From: Opitutaceae bacterium
Lineage (GTDB): Bacteria > Verrucomicrobiota > Verrucomicrobiia > Opitutales > Opitutaceae
Length of the DNA: 41,324 nt
NCBI GenBank assembly: GCA_017994935.1
Contig: JAGOJU010000028.1
Location: 1-41,324, forward strand
Reading direction: 5' to 3'
Of the stretch, positions 1 through 7,952 are shown piece by piece. Under the pieces are notes generated by a model. It saw only the letters and a program-made list of their open reading frames with translations. It searched no databases and was not told where the DNA came from. The position numbers and the translations under genes were made by a program. Position 1 is the first letter of the stretch. Every line of letters starts with the position of its first letter.

Positions 1-2
1 CC

Positions 3-59
3 CTTGAAGAGCAGCTCGCGGATTCAAAAAAGTCTTCCGCGCGGGATGAGGTTGGCTAA
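3..59 (+). CDS. possible C-terminal tail of an upstream gene (partial)
   Basis: The frame starting at base 3 is open to a TAA at 57-59 and encodes a short charged tail, LEEQLADSKKSSARDEVG. It ends 18 bases before the prs start codon, a normal spacing for an upstream gene in the same operon. A second open frame (base 1 to a TGA at 79-81) would overlap the prs ATG by four bases and is an alternative. Only 18 residues are visible, so the protein cannot be identified. Confidence 0.3.
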   Translation, partial: LEEQLADSKKSSARDEVG

Positions 60-77
60 CGTCGGACACGCGCACTC

Positions 78-1028
78 ATGAGCAACAGGCCCGGTCTGAA
101 GATCTTTTCCGGTAACTCGAATCGCCCTCTCGCCGAGGAGATTTGCCGTCACATCGGCATTCCCCTGGGAGAGGCAACCGTCACGAGTTTTCCCGACGGG
201 GAATCCTTCGTCAAAATCAACGAGAACATCCGCGGCTACGACGTCTTCCTCATCCAGTCGACCTGCCCTCCGTCAAACCACCATTTGATGGAGTTGTTGA
301 TCATGATCGATGCCTGCCGGCGTGCCTCCGCCCATCGCATCACGGCGGTCATCCCGTTCTACGGCTACGCCCGTCAGGATCGCAAGGACCAGCCCCGGGT
401 GCCGATCACCGCCAAGCTGGTGGCGAATCTCCTGACGGCTGCCGGGGCAAATCGTGTGCTGACAATGGACCTGCATTCGCAGCAGATCCAGGGGTTCTTC
501 GACATCCCGGTTGATCACCTTTACGCGTCGCCGACGCTCTTCAAATACCTGGCCCAGACGCCGAACAACAACCTGGTGGTCTGTTCGCCGGACGTGGGGG
601 GGATGAAAATGGCAGCCGCCTATTCCGACATGCTGGGGGCGGGCCTTGGCCTCGTCGCGAAGAAACGCACGAGCGCCACCCACGTGGAAGCGATCAACGT
701 GGTCGGAGATGTGAAGGGCTGCGACGTCCTCCTGGTGGACGACATCACCGAAACCGCCGGCACGCTTACCGCTGCCGCGCGGCTGCTCCGGGAGCATGGG
801 GCGCGCAGCGTGCGGGCGGCGGTGAGCCACTGCATCCTGAGCAACATGGCCCGCGAAAGGCTCTCCGAGGGGTCGATCGATGAACTGATCATCACGAACT
901 CGATTCCCAACGACCCCAAGGGTCTGCCAATCACCATTCTGAGCGTGTCCAGCCTGCTCGGCGAAGCCATCCTTAGGATCAACAACAACGAAAGCGTGAC
1001 CGGGCTTTTCAAGGTCAAGGGTTTCTGA
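78..1028 (+). CDS. prs: ribose-phosphate pyrophosphokinase (PRPP synthetase)
   Basis: Cytoplasmic enzyme that transfers pyrophosphate from ATP to ribose 5-phosphate, giving PRPP for nucleotide, histidine and tryptophan synthesis. The 316-residue length is the family norm. Visible family features are the N-terminal 'KIFSGNSNRPLAEEI' and 'SFPDGE' segments, the ATP/catalytic region 'IPFYGYARQDRKDQPRVPITAKLVANLL', the 'MDLHSQQIQGFF' flap, and the PRPP-binding loop 'VLLVDDITETAGTL'. The loop reads DDITETAGT, where the textbook form is DDxxDTGGT; this appears to be a normal variant. The ATG at 78 fits the family N-terminus. pyrE, which consumes PRPP, lies 1.6 kb away on the other strand. Confidence 0.97.
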   Translation: MSNRPGLKIFSGNSNRPLAEEICRHIGIPLGEATVTSFPDGESFVKINENIRGYDVFLIQSTCPPSNHHLMELLIMIDACRRASAHRITAVIPFYGYARQDRKDQPRVPITAKLVANLLTAAGANRVLTMDLHSQQIQGFFDIPVDHLYASPTLFKYLAQTPNNNLVVCSPDVGGMKMAAAYSDMLGAGLGLVAKKRTSATHVEAINVVGDVKGCDVLLVDDITETAGTLTAAARLLREHGARSVRAAVSHCILSNMARERLSEGSIDELIITNSIPNDPKGLPITILSVSSLLGEAILRINNNESVTGLFKVKGF

Positions 1029-1067
1029 GCTCCGCGCCCTGCCTCGCGAAGCGTCCCTTTTCAGACC

Positions 1068-2630
1068 ATGACCGCCATTGCCGTGTTGGGCGCGCGTTTG
1101 CGGCGTCTCCAAGAACGATCCGCGCCACTTGCGGAGGTCGAGACCAGGCCTGCCGTCCGTGCATCGGGGTGGCTCCTTCCGTTTCTTGCATGCCTGCTCT
1201 CGCAGGCCACGTTCACCACCGCCGTGTCCGCGGTCGAGAGGGGCCGGCCGCGTGAGGCGGAGAAGCCGGAAATCAGCGTCGATCAGGAAGCTGTCAAGAA
1301 CCGGCCGGGAGCGCCCGTTGCGACCTATGCCGATGTGGTCGAAGCCGCCCAGAAGGCGGTGGTATCGGTGAACATCACAAAGATCATCACCCAGCGGCGG
1401 CCAGTGAACCCCCTCTTTGATCATTTCTTTGGCGACCGGGTGCCAAGGGAACGGGAGTCCCGCGAGCAGGGGATCGGCTCCGGGGTGATTGTATCAAAAA
1501 ATGGATACATCCTCACCAACAACCATGTGGTTGAAGGTGCGGATGTGCTCAATGTGACTCTTCCCGACGAGCGCGAATTCACCGCCCGCGTGATCGGGAC
1601 GGATCCCCAGACCGATGTGGCCGTGATCAAGATCGACGCGGAGGACCTGCCTGCGCTGACGCTCGCGGATTCCGACAAGATGCGTGTGGGGGACGTCGTT
1701 TTTGCGATAGGGAATCCCCTCGGCATAGGGCAGACCGTGACGATGGGCATCGTGTCGGCACTTGGCCGCAACAATCTGGGACTTCTCGACCGTGAGGACC
1801 AGGTGGGCTACGAAAACTTCATCCAGACGGATGCGGCGATCAACATGGGCAATTCCGGCGGAGCCCTCATCGATGCCAAGGGGCGTCTTGCGGGCATCAA
1901 CACAGCCATTGTCTCCACCACGCGCGGAAACATCGGCATCGGCTTCGCAATTCCCATCAACCTTGCGTCGATGGTCATGCACAGTCTTGTCGAGACCGGA
2001 TCGGTGTCGCGCGGTTTTCTGGGCGTGAATGTGGATCCGTTGACGGCGGGCCTTGCGGAAGCGATGGGGCTCTCGAAGGATTCCCGCGGAGTGATCGTCA
2101 CCCAGGTGGAGGCGGGCAGCCCGGCGGACAAGGCCGGCCTGAGGCAGGGGGATGCGATCCTTTCGATCAATGGGCGGACCATCGCGTCGCGCCAGGACCT
2201 GCGCCTTTTCATCTCCCAGTTTGCGCCTGGCACCGAGGTGCAGGTCCGGACCGTGAGGGTTGACAGCAAGGGCAGGGGCCGCGGCAGCCATCAGACGAAG
2301 GAGATGGAAACCGCGATCAAGCTCGGCAGACGCGCCAACGAGAAGGGAAGCAACGAGATTCTGCCGGGCGTCACGGTTGAGCCGGTGACGGACGAGGTGC
2401 GCGAGCGCCTCACCCTTGAGGACCGGGTGAAGGGAATCGTGGTGACAGAGGTCGCGGCGGACTCGCCCTTCGCCGAACAGTTTGTGCCCAATGTGGTGAT
2501 TCTCGAAATCAACCGCGTGCCGGTGAGGGATCCCGATGCGGCGCGTGAAGCGATTGTGACGGGACAGAACAATCTTTTTCTGGTCTATTACCGCAGGGCC
2601 TACCGATATCTGCCGGTGCTGGTGCCGTAG
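1068..2630 (+). CDS. HtrA/DegP-type serine endoprotease with two PDZ domains
   Basis: Periplasmic or membrane-attached quality-control protease of the HtrA/DegQ family (520 residues). An N-terminal hydrophobic stretch around residues 34-55 serves as signal or anchor. The trypsin-like domain follows, with a complete triad: His153 in 'LTNNHVVEGA', Asp183 in 'QTDVAVIKI' and Ser263 in 'GNSGGALID'. PDZ1 spans about 310-395 ('SRGFLGVNV', 'GSPADKAGLRQGDAILSING') and a more divergent PDZ2 about 425-510. The N-terminal segment before the hydrophobic stretch (about 33 residues) is longer than usual, so a later start is possible. The gene begins 39 bases after prs and could be co-transcribed. Confidence 0.93.
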   Translation: MTAIAVLGARLRRLQERSAPLAEVETRPAVRASGWLLPFLACLLSQATFTTAVSAVERGRPREAEKPEISVDQEAVKNRPGAPVATYADVVEAAQKAVVSVNITKIITQRRPVNPLFDHFFGDRVPRERESREQGIGSGVIVSKNGYILTNNHVVEGADVLNVTLPDEREFTARVIGTDPQTDVAVIKIDAEDLPALTLADSDKMRVGDVVFAIGNPLGIGQTVTMGIVSALGRNNLGLLDREDQVGYENFIQTDAAINMGNSGGALIDAKGRLAGINTAIVSTTRGNIGIGFAIPINLASMVMHSLVETGSVSRGFLGVNVDPLTAGLAEAMGLSKDSRGVIVTQVEAGSPADKAGLRQGDAILSINGRTIASRQDLRLFISQFAPGTEVQVRTVRVDSKGRGRGSHQTKEMETAIKLGRRANEKGSNEILPGVTVEPVTDEVRERLTLEDRVKGIVVTEVAADSPFAEQFVPNVVILEINRVPVRDPDAAREAIVTGQNNLFLVYYRRAYRYLPVLVP

Positions 2631-2669
2631 GAGACCCGCGCGCAGGAGAGGCGCCCGCTGAGTGCGGCA

Positions 2670-3248
2670 TCAACTGCCCGGCTTCTCGATCGGAATCTTC
2701 CTGAGCGAATCCGGCAGCGCGTCAGGAGCATAGGTCGGGAAGCTCAATTCAAGCAGGGAAAAGGAAGGGACATCGAACCTGGCAGTGTTTCCGCTGCGGT
2801 CGACAAGCATGGCCACCGCGACCGGAACGCCGCCGAGTTTGCGCACGATTTCCAGGCATTCGATGACACGTCCCCCGCGGGTGACGACATCCTCGACGAC
2901 GAGCACTTTTTCGCCGGGGGAAAACCTGAATCCCCGCCTGAGGACCAGTACGTTGTTTTCCTTTTCTGCGAAGAGGTAGCGCACGCCGGCCTGCCGCGCC
3001 ACCTCCTGGCCGATGACGAGACCGCCCATTGCAGGCGCGAGCACACAGGTGAACTGGACATCGGGTCGCGCGCGCAGTTTTTCAAGAAGGAGTTCGGAAA
3101 GGCGCGTGACGGCATCCATATGCTGGCAAACCTGTGCGCACTGGAAGTAGTACTCGCTGTGAAGCCCCGAGCGCAGGACAAAATGGCCGCGGAGCAGTGC
3201 CCTGGTGCGGGTGAAGATTTCCAGTACCTCTGATTTGGGGTCGTGCAT
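2670..3248 (-). CDS. pyrE: orotate phosphoribosyltransferase
   Basis: Converts orotate and PRPP to orotidine 5'-monophosphate in pyrimidine synthesis. The protein has 192 residues from the ATG at 3248 ('MHDPKSEVLEIF'), the usual length. The same frame is open to an earlier ATG at 3329, but those 27 extra residues look unlike the family, so the internal start was chosen. Typical features are 'HFVLRSGLHSEYYFQCAQV', 'VLAPAMGGLVIGQEVARQ', 'FAEKENN' and the PRPP-binding loop 'VLVVEDVVTRGGRVIE'. The loop has TRGG in place of the common TTGG. The gene diverges from the MBL fusion gene at 3371. carA, 1 kb away on the same strand, feeds the same pathway but is separated from it by that gene. Confidence 0.94.
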   Translation of the reverse strand: MHDPKSEVLEIFTRTRALLRGHFVLRSGLHSEYYFQCAQVCQHMDAVTRLSELLLEKLRARPDVQFTCVLAPAMGGLVIGQEVARQAGVRYLFAEKENNVLVLRRGFRFSPGEKVLVVEDVVTRGGRVIECLEIVRKLGGVPVAVAMLVDRSGNTARFDVPSFSLLELSFPTYAPDALPDSLRKIPIEKPGS

Positions 3249-3370
3249 TGCCTGCAGACGTTGGAGGCTGAAACCGGGGGTGCCAAAATGTTTTTTGTGG
3301 CCCGGATGATCGGGCTGGGACCCGTCCATAGGGGCCTTGCGCCGGCCCGCAACCCGGCCATACTGGCGCA

Positions 3371-4213
3371 GTGGTCATCGAACGGACACCTCTTGAAGAC
3401 GAACTCGGCGATGTGCTCGACAAGGCACTGCGACGCCGGGGAATCACTGAGGCCGTGCTTGCCGCCCGATCTGGGGTGGCTGAATCGAAGATCCGCGATG
3501 CCATCGACTATCGCTACGAATTGGGCTCGGATGAGCTGGATCGTATTGCGTCAGCGTTGGGGCTCAATGAGGTGGGATTCCGGGCGATGGCCGAAGGGCG
3601 TTATCCCGTTCCGGATGTCTGCGGGCTGCCGTTCTGCCTCTATCCCCTGAGGATGCCTCATGGGATTGGCGTGGCCAATGCCTATGTCGTCGCGGACTGC
3701 CCGCGACAGAATGGCATTCTTTTCGACGCGGGTCCCAATGCGGCGGGTATGCGCCGCCTTTGGCCGGCGCGAATCCGGAATGTGGACGCGGTGTTTGTGA
3801 CGCATGTGGAAACGGAGCATGTGGGTGGCCTAGAGGAGGCGCGCCTGCGGGGGGCCCCGCCGATTTTTGCTCCGCCAGGAAGCAACCTCCCGGGGGCAAC
3901 TCTGGTCGGTGAGGGCGCAAAGCTTGAGTATGCGGGATTTACCGTCGAGGTCTGGAGCACCCCCGGCCATGCGGAGGCGCATAATTGCTACCTGGTCCGG
4001 ACTACGGCAGCCCCGGCTGGCACCGCCCTGCTTGTCTCTGGCGACTTGATCTTTGCGGGGTCGATGGGGACCCCGTTTTTCTGTCGCGACCGCCTGCAGG
4101 CCAGCACGCAGCGCATCTTTCAACAGTTGCCGCCGGCGACAGTGATTGCACCGGGGCATGGTCCGTTGACCACGCTGGAGAACGAGCGGGCGTTCAATCC
4201 GTTTGTGGTGTGA
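3371..4213 (+). CDS. HTH-like domain fused to a metallo-beta-lactamase-fold protein with altered metal ligands
   Basis: The 280-residue protein starts at a GTG. Residues about 8-75 resemble a small XRE-like helical domain ('EAVLAARSGVAESKIRDAIDYRYELGSDELDRIASALGL'). Residues about 88-275 have the metallo-beta-lactamase fold. The signature HxHxDH is replaced by H145-V-E147-T-E149-H150. The remaining ligand positions are His200 ('STPGHAEAHN'), Asp225 ('SGDLIF') and His263 ('APGHGPL'). Two canonical ligands (the second His and the Asp) are therefore Glu. Activity might be changed or lost, and the substrate cannot be predicted. The N-terminal domain could bind DNA or mediate dimerisation. The gene sits between divergent pyrE and convergent carA with only 26 bases to carA; a link to pyrimidine metabolism is possible but unproven. 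Confidence 0.82.
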   Translation: MVIERTPLEDELGDVLDKALRRRGITEAVLAARSGVAESKIRDAIDYRYELGSDELDRIASALGLNEVGFRAMAEGRYPVPDVCGLPFCLYPLRMPHGIGVANAYVVADCPRQNGILFDAGPNAAGMRRLWPARIRNVDAVFVTHVETEHVGGLEEARLRGAPPIFAPPGSNLPGATLVGEGAKLEYAGFTVEVWSTPGHAEAHNCYLVRTTAAPAGTALLVSGDLIFAGSMGTPFFCRDRLQASTQRIFQQLPPATVIAPGHGPLTTLENERAFNPFVV

Positions 4214-4239
4214 TCGCCTTGCCCGGCGGGCGGGCCTGT

Positions 4240-5412
4240 TCAGACCCTGCCGGCTTTCCGTGCTTCCACGAGCCGATAGAAGTCGGTGAACAGGGGATCG
4301 GCGTCGTTGGGCCCTGGAGCTGCCTCCGGGTGGTACTGGACCGAAAAGACGGGAAGCCGGGTGTGTCGCAGGCCCTCCACCGTATTGTCGTTCAGGTTGA
4401 TTTCCGTGACCTTGCCGCCCGACTTTTCAAGGCTCTTGGGGTCGGTTGCGAATCCGTGATTCTGAGCCGTGATGGAAACCTTCCCCGTTTCGAGGTTCTT
4501 CACCGGCTGATTGCCGCCGCGGTGGCCGAATTTCAGTTTGAACGTCGAACCGCCCAGCGCGTGGGTGAGCATCTGGTGTCCCAGGCAGATTCCGAAGATC
4601 GGAAAATCGGGAAGCAGGTTCATCACGGTACGGTGCACATAATCCAGTGCAGACGGATCTCCGGGGCCGTTGGAGAGAAAAACGCAGTCCGGCCGGTGCT
4701 CGCGAATGAGTTCGGGGGCAGCCATGGCCGGAAATACCTGCACCTCGAAACCGTGATTCACCAGCTTTCGGAAGATCGAGTGCTTGGCCCCGTAGTCGAA
4801 GGCTGCCACCCGGAAACGCCTGGCTGGCACCGCATGCGCCCCAAAGGTCGTGCCCACGGGCAGGTAGGAGGCGTTGTGGTTGGCCGCATCGTCCGCGTTC
4901 CATACATAGGGCTCGGGGGTGGTCACATCGCGCACGTAATCGGCGCCGGCCATGTCCCTCCAGTTCCGTGCCAGGCGGATCGCGTCCGCGTCTGTGATGG
5001 GAAGCGTGCTCAGGCAGCATTTCATTGCGCCATCGACGCGCAGTTTTTTCGTCAGGGCACGCGTATCCACTTCACTGATACCCGGGATGCCATGGCGTTT
5101 CAGGTAGTCACCGAGCGATTGCTGGCTGCGCCAGTTGGAGACGACCGGCGACAGTTCGCGGACAACCAGTCCCGAGCACTTCGGTGTGCCGGCCTCGGCA
5201 TCGGCCGCGGCAATGCCGTAGTTGCCGATCTGAACGGCCGTGAGCGTCACGATCTGGCCGAAGTAGGAAGGGTCGGTGACGATTTCCTGGTACCCCGTCA
5301 TCGAGGTGTTGAACACACATTCTCCGGCCACCGTGGCATCGGCTCCGAAGGCCATACCCCGGAACAGAGAGCCGTCTTCAAGTGCAAGGATCGCGGGCTT
5401 CGATGTGGACAT
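4240..5412 (-). CDS. carA: carbamoyl-phosphate synthase small (glutaminase) subunit
   Basis: Hydrolyses glutamine and passes ammonia to the large subunit CarB for carbamoyl phosphate, the precursor of pyrimidines and arginine. The protein has 390 residues, close to the family norm. The N-terminal CarA-specific domain covers about 1-150 ('ALEDGSLFRG', 'FNTSMTGYQEIVTDPSYFGQ', 'HGIPGISEVDTRALTKKLR'). The class I glutamine amidotransferase domain follows, with the triad Cys276 ('FGICLGHQML'), His361 and Glu363 ('SVQYHPEA'). No carB is present in the window, so the two subunits are encoded apart. The gene is convergent with the MBL fusion and divergent from kamA. Confidence 0.97.
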   Translation of the reverse strand: MSTSKPAILALEDGSLFRGMAFGADATVAGECVFNTSMTGYQEIVTDPSYFGQIVTLTAVQIGNYGIAAADAEAGTPKCSGLVVRELSPVVSNWRSQQSLGDYLKRHGIPGISEVDTRALTKKLRVDGAMKCCLSTLPITDADAIRLARNWRDMAGADYVRDVTTPEPYVWNADDAANHNASYLPVGTTFGAHAVPARRFRVAAFDYGAKHSIFRKLVNHGFEVQVFPAMAAPELIREHRPDCVFLSNGPGDPSALDYVHRTVMNLLPDFPIFGICLGHQMLTHALGGSTFKLKFGHRGGNQPVKNLETGKVSITAQNHGFATDPKSLEKSGGKVTEINLNDNTVEGLRHTRLPVFSVQYHPEAAPGPNDADPLFTDFYRLVEARKAGRV

Positions 5413-5513
5413 TAAAGCCGAACGAAAGGATGCGAGGGCCTGTCTGCCAAGGGTTTTTCGTCAGCGGAGGAAAATCCCCGGCAGGTCGGCGAGGCAGGAA
5501 TCCAGCCTGTCGT

Positions 5514-5550
5514 TTGACACACCTGTCCGGTCACTTAATTGTCAGTGACA
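5514..5550 (+). promoter_or_regulatory. candidate kamA promoter with a palindrome at its start
   Basis: TTGACA at 5514-5519 is followed after 16 bases by TAATTG at 5536-5541, a weak match to a sigma-70 -10 box. Immediately after is the perfect odd palindrome TGTCAGTGACA (5540-5550), only 3 bases before the kamA ATG. If the promoter is real the transcript would have almost no 5' leader, and a protein bound to the palindrome would block initiation. This is seen by eye only. Confidence 0.3.
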
Positions 5551-5553
5551 TCG

Positions 5554-6765
5554 ATGGCATACCAAGAAGATCGTTCAGTCTGGTTTGAAGGGCAGGGGCT
5601 TTGGCAGCATGTGCCCGCAACACAATGGCAGGACTGGGTCTGGCAGCTCAAGAATCGCATCACGACGCTGGACCAGCTGGAAAAGTACATGACGCTCACT
5701 CCGGAGGAGCGACGCGGGGTTGCCTTTGCCGGCAAGAAGCTGGCATTGGCCATCACACCGTATTTTTTCAATCTGATTGACCACTCGGATCCCAATTGTC
5801 CGATCAGAAAGCAGGTAATTCCTCGTGAAGGCGAAATGTTCGTTGCGCAGGAGGAGATGCTGGACTCGCTTGGAGAGGATGAACATTCACCGGTCCCCGG
5901 CCTTGTCCATCGCTACCCGGACCGGGTGCTGTTTCTTGTGACCGACCGATGTGCCTCGTACTGCCGCTATTGCACACGCAGTCGGCTCGTTTCAAATGCC
6001 CAGGACTACAATTTTCACCCGGAATACGAGCAGGGTTTGCGCTACATTGAATCCCATCCCGAGGTGCGGGATGTGCTTCTATCCGGCGGTGATCCGTTGC
6101 TGCTGTCCGACAAGAAGATCGAGCACTTGCTGAGTCGCCTGCGTGCGATCAAACACGTCGAATTCATCCGGATCGGATCGCGCATCCCGGTTTTCCTTCC
6201 ACAGCGGATCACGCCCGAACTGTGCGACATCTTCAGGAACTACGGGCCGATCTGGATGAGCATCCATGTCAACCATCCCAAGGAAGCGACCGCGGAACTA
6301 CGGGATGCGTGCGATCGGCTGTCCTTCGCCGGGGTGCCACTGGGGAACCAGAGTGTGCTCCTCGCGGGGGTCAATGATGACCTTGATGTTATGAAGGCAC
6401 TGGTCCACAGGCTTTTGCGTATGCGTGTGCGCCCCTATTACCTCTATCAGATGGACCTGATAACCGGAGGTTCACATTTCAAGGTCGATGTGCGGAAGGG
6501 TCTGGAGATCATCGAGGGACTTCGTGGTCACACGACCGGGTATGCGATACCGCAGTATGTCATCGATGCTCCTGGCGGGGGCGGAAAGGTCCCGCTGAAT
6601 CCCAATTACGTGCACTCGATCACGGATGACGAAGTCGTCTTCCACAATTATGAGGGCCGCGAGTTCCGGTATCCGCTCCGGTCGACACGCCTGCGCCTGG
6701 GCGAGGAGGCTCAGGCGATTCTGAAAGAAGAAGAAAATGAGGCAAAAAATTTCAGAAAAGTTTGA
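5554..6765 (+). CDS. kamA: lysine 2,3-aminomutase (KamA family radical SAM enzyme)
   Basis: Converts L-lysine to beta-lysine using S-adenosylmethionine, a [4Fe-4S] cluster and PLP. The ATG at 5554 gives 403 residues; an in-frame TTG at 5539 is less likely. The radical-SAM motif CxxxCxxC is Cys133, Cys137 and Cys140 in 'DRCASYCRYCTRSR'. The PLP lysine lies in 'VIDAPGGGGKVPLNPNY', and both aspartates expected to bind the substrate lysine are present ('YQMDL', 'VIDAP'). The length fits KamA better than the shorter EpmB. Known uses of beta-lysine are the osmolyte N-epsilon-acetyl-beta-lysine and lysine fermentation. No acetyltransferase partner (ablB) is adjacent, so the role here is open. A strong hairpin terminator follows about 100 bases downstream. 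Confidence 0.9.
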   Translation: MAYQEDRSVWFEGQGLWQHVPATQWQDWVWQLKNRITTLDQLEKYMTLTPEERRGVAFAGKKLALAITPYFFNLIDHSDPNCPIRKQVIPREGEMFVAQEEMLDSLGEDEHSPVPGLVHRYPDRVLFLVTDRCASYCRYCTRSRLVSNAQDYNFHPEYEQGLRYIESHPEVRDVLLSGGDPLLLSDKKIEHLLSRLRAIKHVEFIRIGSRIPVFLPQRITPELCDIFRNYGPIWMSIHVNHPKEATAELRDACDRLSFAGVPLGNQSVLLAGVNDDLDVMKALVHRLLRMRVRPYYLYQMDLITGGSHFKVDVRKGLEIIEGLRGHTTGYAIPQYVIDAPGGGGKVPLNPNYVHSITDDEVVFHNYEGREFRYPLRSTRLRLGEEAQAILKEEENEAKNFRKV

Positions 6766-7073
6766 GCGAAGTTGAATATGCCGCGTCTACCTCTGTGTAC
6801 ACAACTGACGCTTAGGTAACGGCAGTTGTTTGTAGTTCTTACGGTTTGCTTGGTGTTAGGTCACAAGGCCGCCTCTGAAAAGAGGCGGCCTTAGTGTTTC
6901 AGCATTCGGACGGTGAGAAAACCGGAGGCTGTGGCACGGACGTTGTCGGAGTCTTGAGTGCGCGCCTTGGTCCGATCCCTCGTAGGCGAGAGTCGAATGA
7001 TGGCCGGAGAGTGTCGGGCTGCTGCTCCTTGGGGAGATGGGTGTTGGGCAGCCTCAGTGCGCCTGCCTGACAG
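6766..7073. other. gene-free stretch between kamA and iclR
   Basis: No convincing protein-coding frame is seen in these 308 bases. They hold a 7-bp inverted repeat ACAACTG (6801-6807) and CAGTTGT (6823-6829), the 12-bp hairpin at 6865-6892, and a 7-bp inverted repeat TGCCTGA/TCAGGCA at 7064-7080 that overlaps the iclR stop codon. A small RNA ending at the 6865-6892 hairpin is possible but has no recognised family. Confidence 0.4.
6865..6892 (+). terminator. intrinsic-type terminator hairpin after kamA
   Basis: A perfect 12-bp stem (6865-6876 with 6881-6892) is closed by a GAAA tetraloop. The 3' side is followed by TTAGTGTTTC, a poor uridine tract, so release may be factor-assisted or incomplete. 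It sits about 100 bases after the kamA stop codon. Confidence 0.65.
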
Positions 7074-7859
7074 TCAGGCAATCAGGGGTGTGGTGCGGTT
7101 TTGTCCATCGCCGCCGAGCTTCTGTGACATCACCCTGCTGATTTCCTTCAGGCGGGCGAGGACTAGCCCGATCTGGACATCCGTGCTTCGGGAGATGGGA
7201 GCACTGAAGCCAATGGCGAGGATCGCCTGGCCGTTCGCGTCGAAGATCGGGGTGGCCACGGCTGCAATACCGCTGCCGGAAACATTGTTGGTGATCGCGA
7301 ATTCGTCCTTGGCTACCTGATCCATCAGGTGTGTGAAGTCCTGGACGGTGGAAGGGGAGTTCGGAGCAAATTTTGCGAGATCCTCCTTGTCGGCATAGCT
7401 GAGCTGCACCGCTCGAGGCTGGTAGGCGAGCAGCACACGTCCGGTGGCAAAAACGATCGGGTGCTCGACGATCCCATGGTCGTGGGTGACTGAGAGCGGG
7501 TGGTCAGCCTGGATCCAGTCGACCACAAAGGCGTGTCCATTTCTCCAGGTCAGTACGACGACCGTCTCGGCGAATTCACTGGCGAGGGCTTCCATGTACG
7601 GCCGGCAAAAATCCCGCATGCTGTTCAACGGGTCTGCTGCGGCTCCCATGATAACCGCGGAGAGTCCGAGACGATATTGTTTTGTCTCCCGGTTGGTCTC
7701 CACGAAATTTCGCCCAAGAAGTGTCTGCAACAGATTGTGAGTCGTGGGCGGTGACAGCCCCACCGTACGCGCGAGCTCCCTCACGCCCATCCACCCGCCA
7801 TGGGCATCGAGCGCCTGGAGCACTCGCAGCGCCTTGTCGACCGATTGAATGAGGGCCAT
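7074..7859 (-). CDS. IclR-family transcriptional regulator
   Basis: Cytoplasmic DNA-binding regulator of 261 residues. The ATG at 7859 ('MALIQSVDKALRVLQAL') was preferred over a TTG two codons earlier. The N-terminal winged helix covers about residues 5-65, with the recognition region 'MGVRELARTVGLSPPTTHNLLQTLL'. The IclR effector-binding domain covers about 80-245 and ends in a segment typical of the family ('GIAAVATPIFDANGQAILAIGFSAP'). It is divergent from the TonB receptor operon and probably controls it. Matching TGTTCA-N7-TGAAyA sites lie near both gene starts, suggesting autoregulation as well. The ligand is likely a sugar, sugar acid or breakdown product, but cannot be named. Confidence 0.93.
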   Translation of the reverse strand: MALIQSVDKALRVLQALDAHGGWMGVRELARTVGLSPPTTHNLLQTLLGRNFVETNRETKQYRLGLSAVIMGAAADPLNSMRDFCRPYMEALASEFAETVVVLTWRNGHAFVVDWIQADHPLSVTHDHGIVEHPIVFATGRVLLAYQPRAVQLSYADKEDLAKFAPNSPSTVQDFTHLMDQVAKDEFAITNNVSGSGIAAVATPIFDANGQAILAIGFSAPISRSTDVQIGLVLARLKEISRVMSQKLGGDGQNRTTPLIA

Positions 7860-7869
7860 TTCCAATCGA

Positions 7870-7888
7870 TGTTCAATGATGCTGAATA
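7870..7888. promoter_or_regulatory. candidate IclR operator next to the iclR start
   Basis: TGTTCA (7870-7875), seven bases, then TGAATA (7883-7888). This has the same half-sites and spacing as the perfect site at 7953-7971, with one mismatch. It lies 11 bases upstream of the iclR start codon, where a bound protein would repress its own gene. Confidence 0.5.
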
Positions 7889-7899
7889 AACAACCTCAA

Positions 7900-7913
7900 A
7901 TTTTGATCAAAAT
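7900..7913. promoter_or_regulatory. 14-base perfect palindrome in the divergent promoter region
   Basis: ATTTTGATCAAAAT is a perfect palindrome between the two candidate IclR sites. It could be a second regulator's site, or simply AT-rich promoter DNA for iclR. No particular protein is indicated. Confidence 0.35.
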
Positions 7914-7917
7914 GAGC

Positions 7918-7947
7918 TTGATTGGGACTAAGTGTTCCGACTAGATT
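7918..7947 (+). promoter_or_regulatory. candidate promoter of the TonB receptor operon
   Basis: TTGATT (7918-7923) as -35 and TAGATT (7942-7947) as -10, separated by 18 bases, lie in an AT-rich segment that contrasts with the GC-rich surroundings. The predicted transcription start falls just inside the perfect palindrome at 7953-7971, so that a bound regulator would block it. The start codon is at 8027. Confidence 0.45.
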
Positions 7948-7952
7948 ATCAC

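Noticed and set aside
273..1424. Minus-strand open frame opposite prs and the HtrA gene
   Set aside because: Shadow of two genes with intact active-site motifs on the plus strand.
3249..3329. N-terminal extension of pyrE to the ATG at 3329
   Set aside because: The extra 27 residues do not resemble the family N-terminus, which starts at the internal ATG.
7933..7951. Third IclR-like site starting TGTTCC between the two candidate operators
   Set aside because: The second half-site does not match TGAACA at the N7 spacing.
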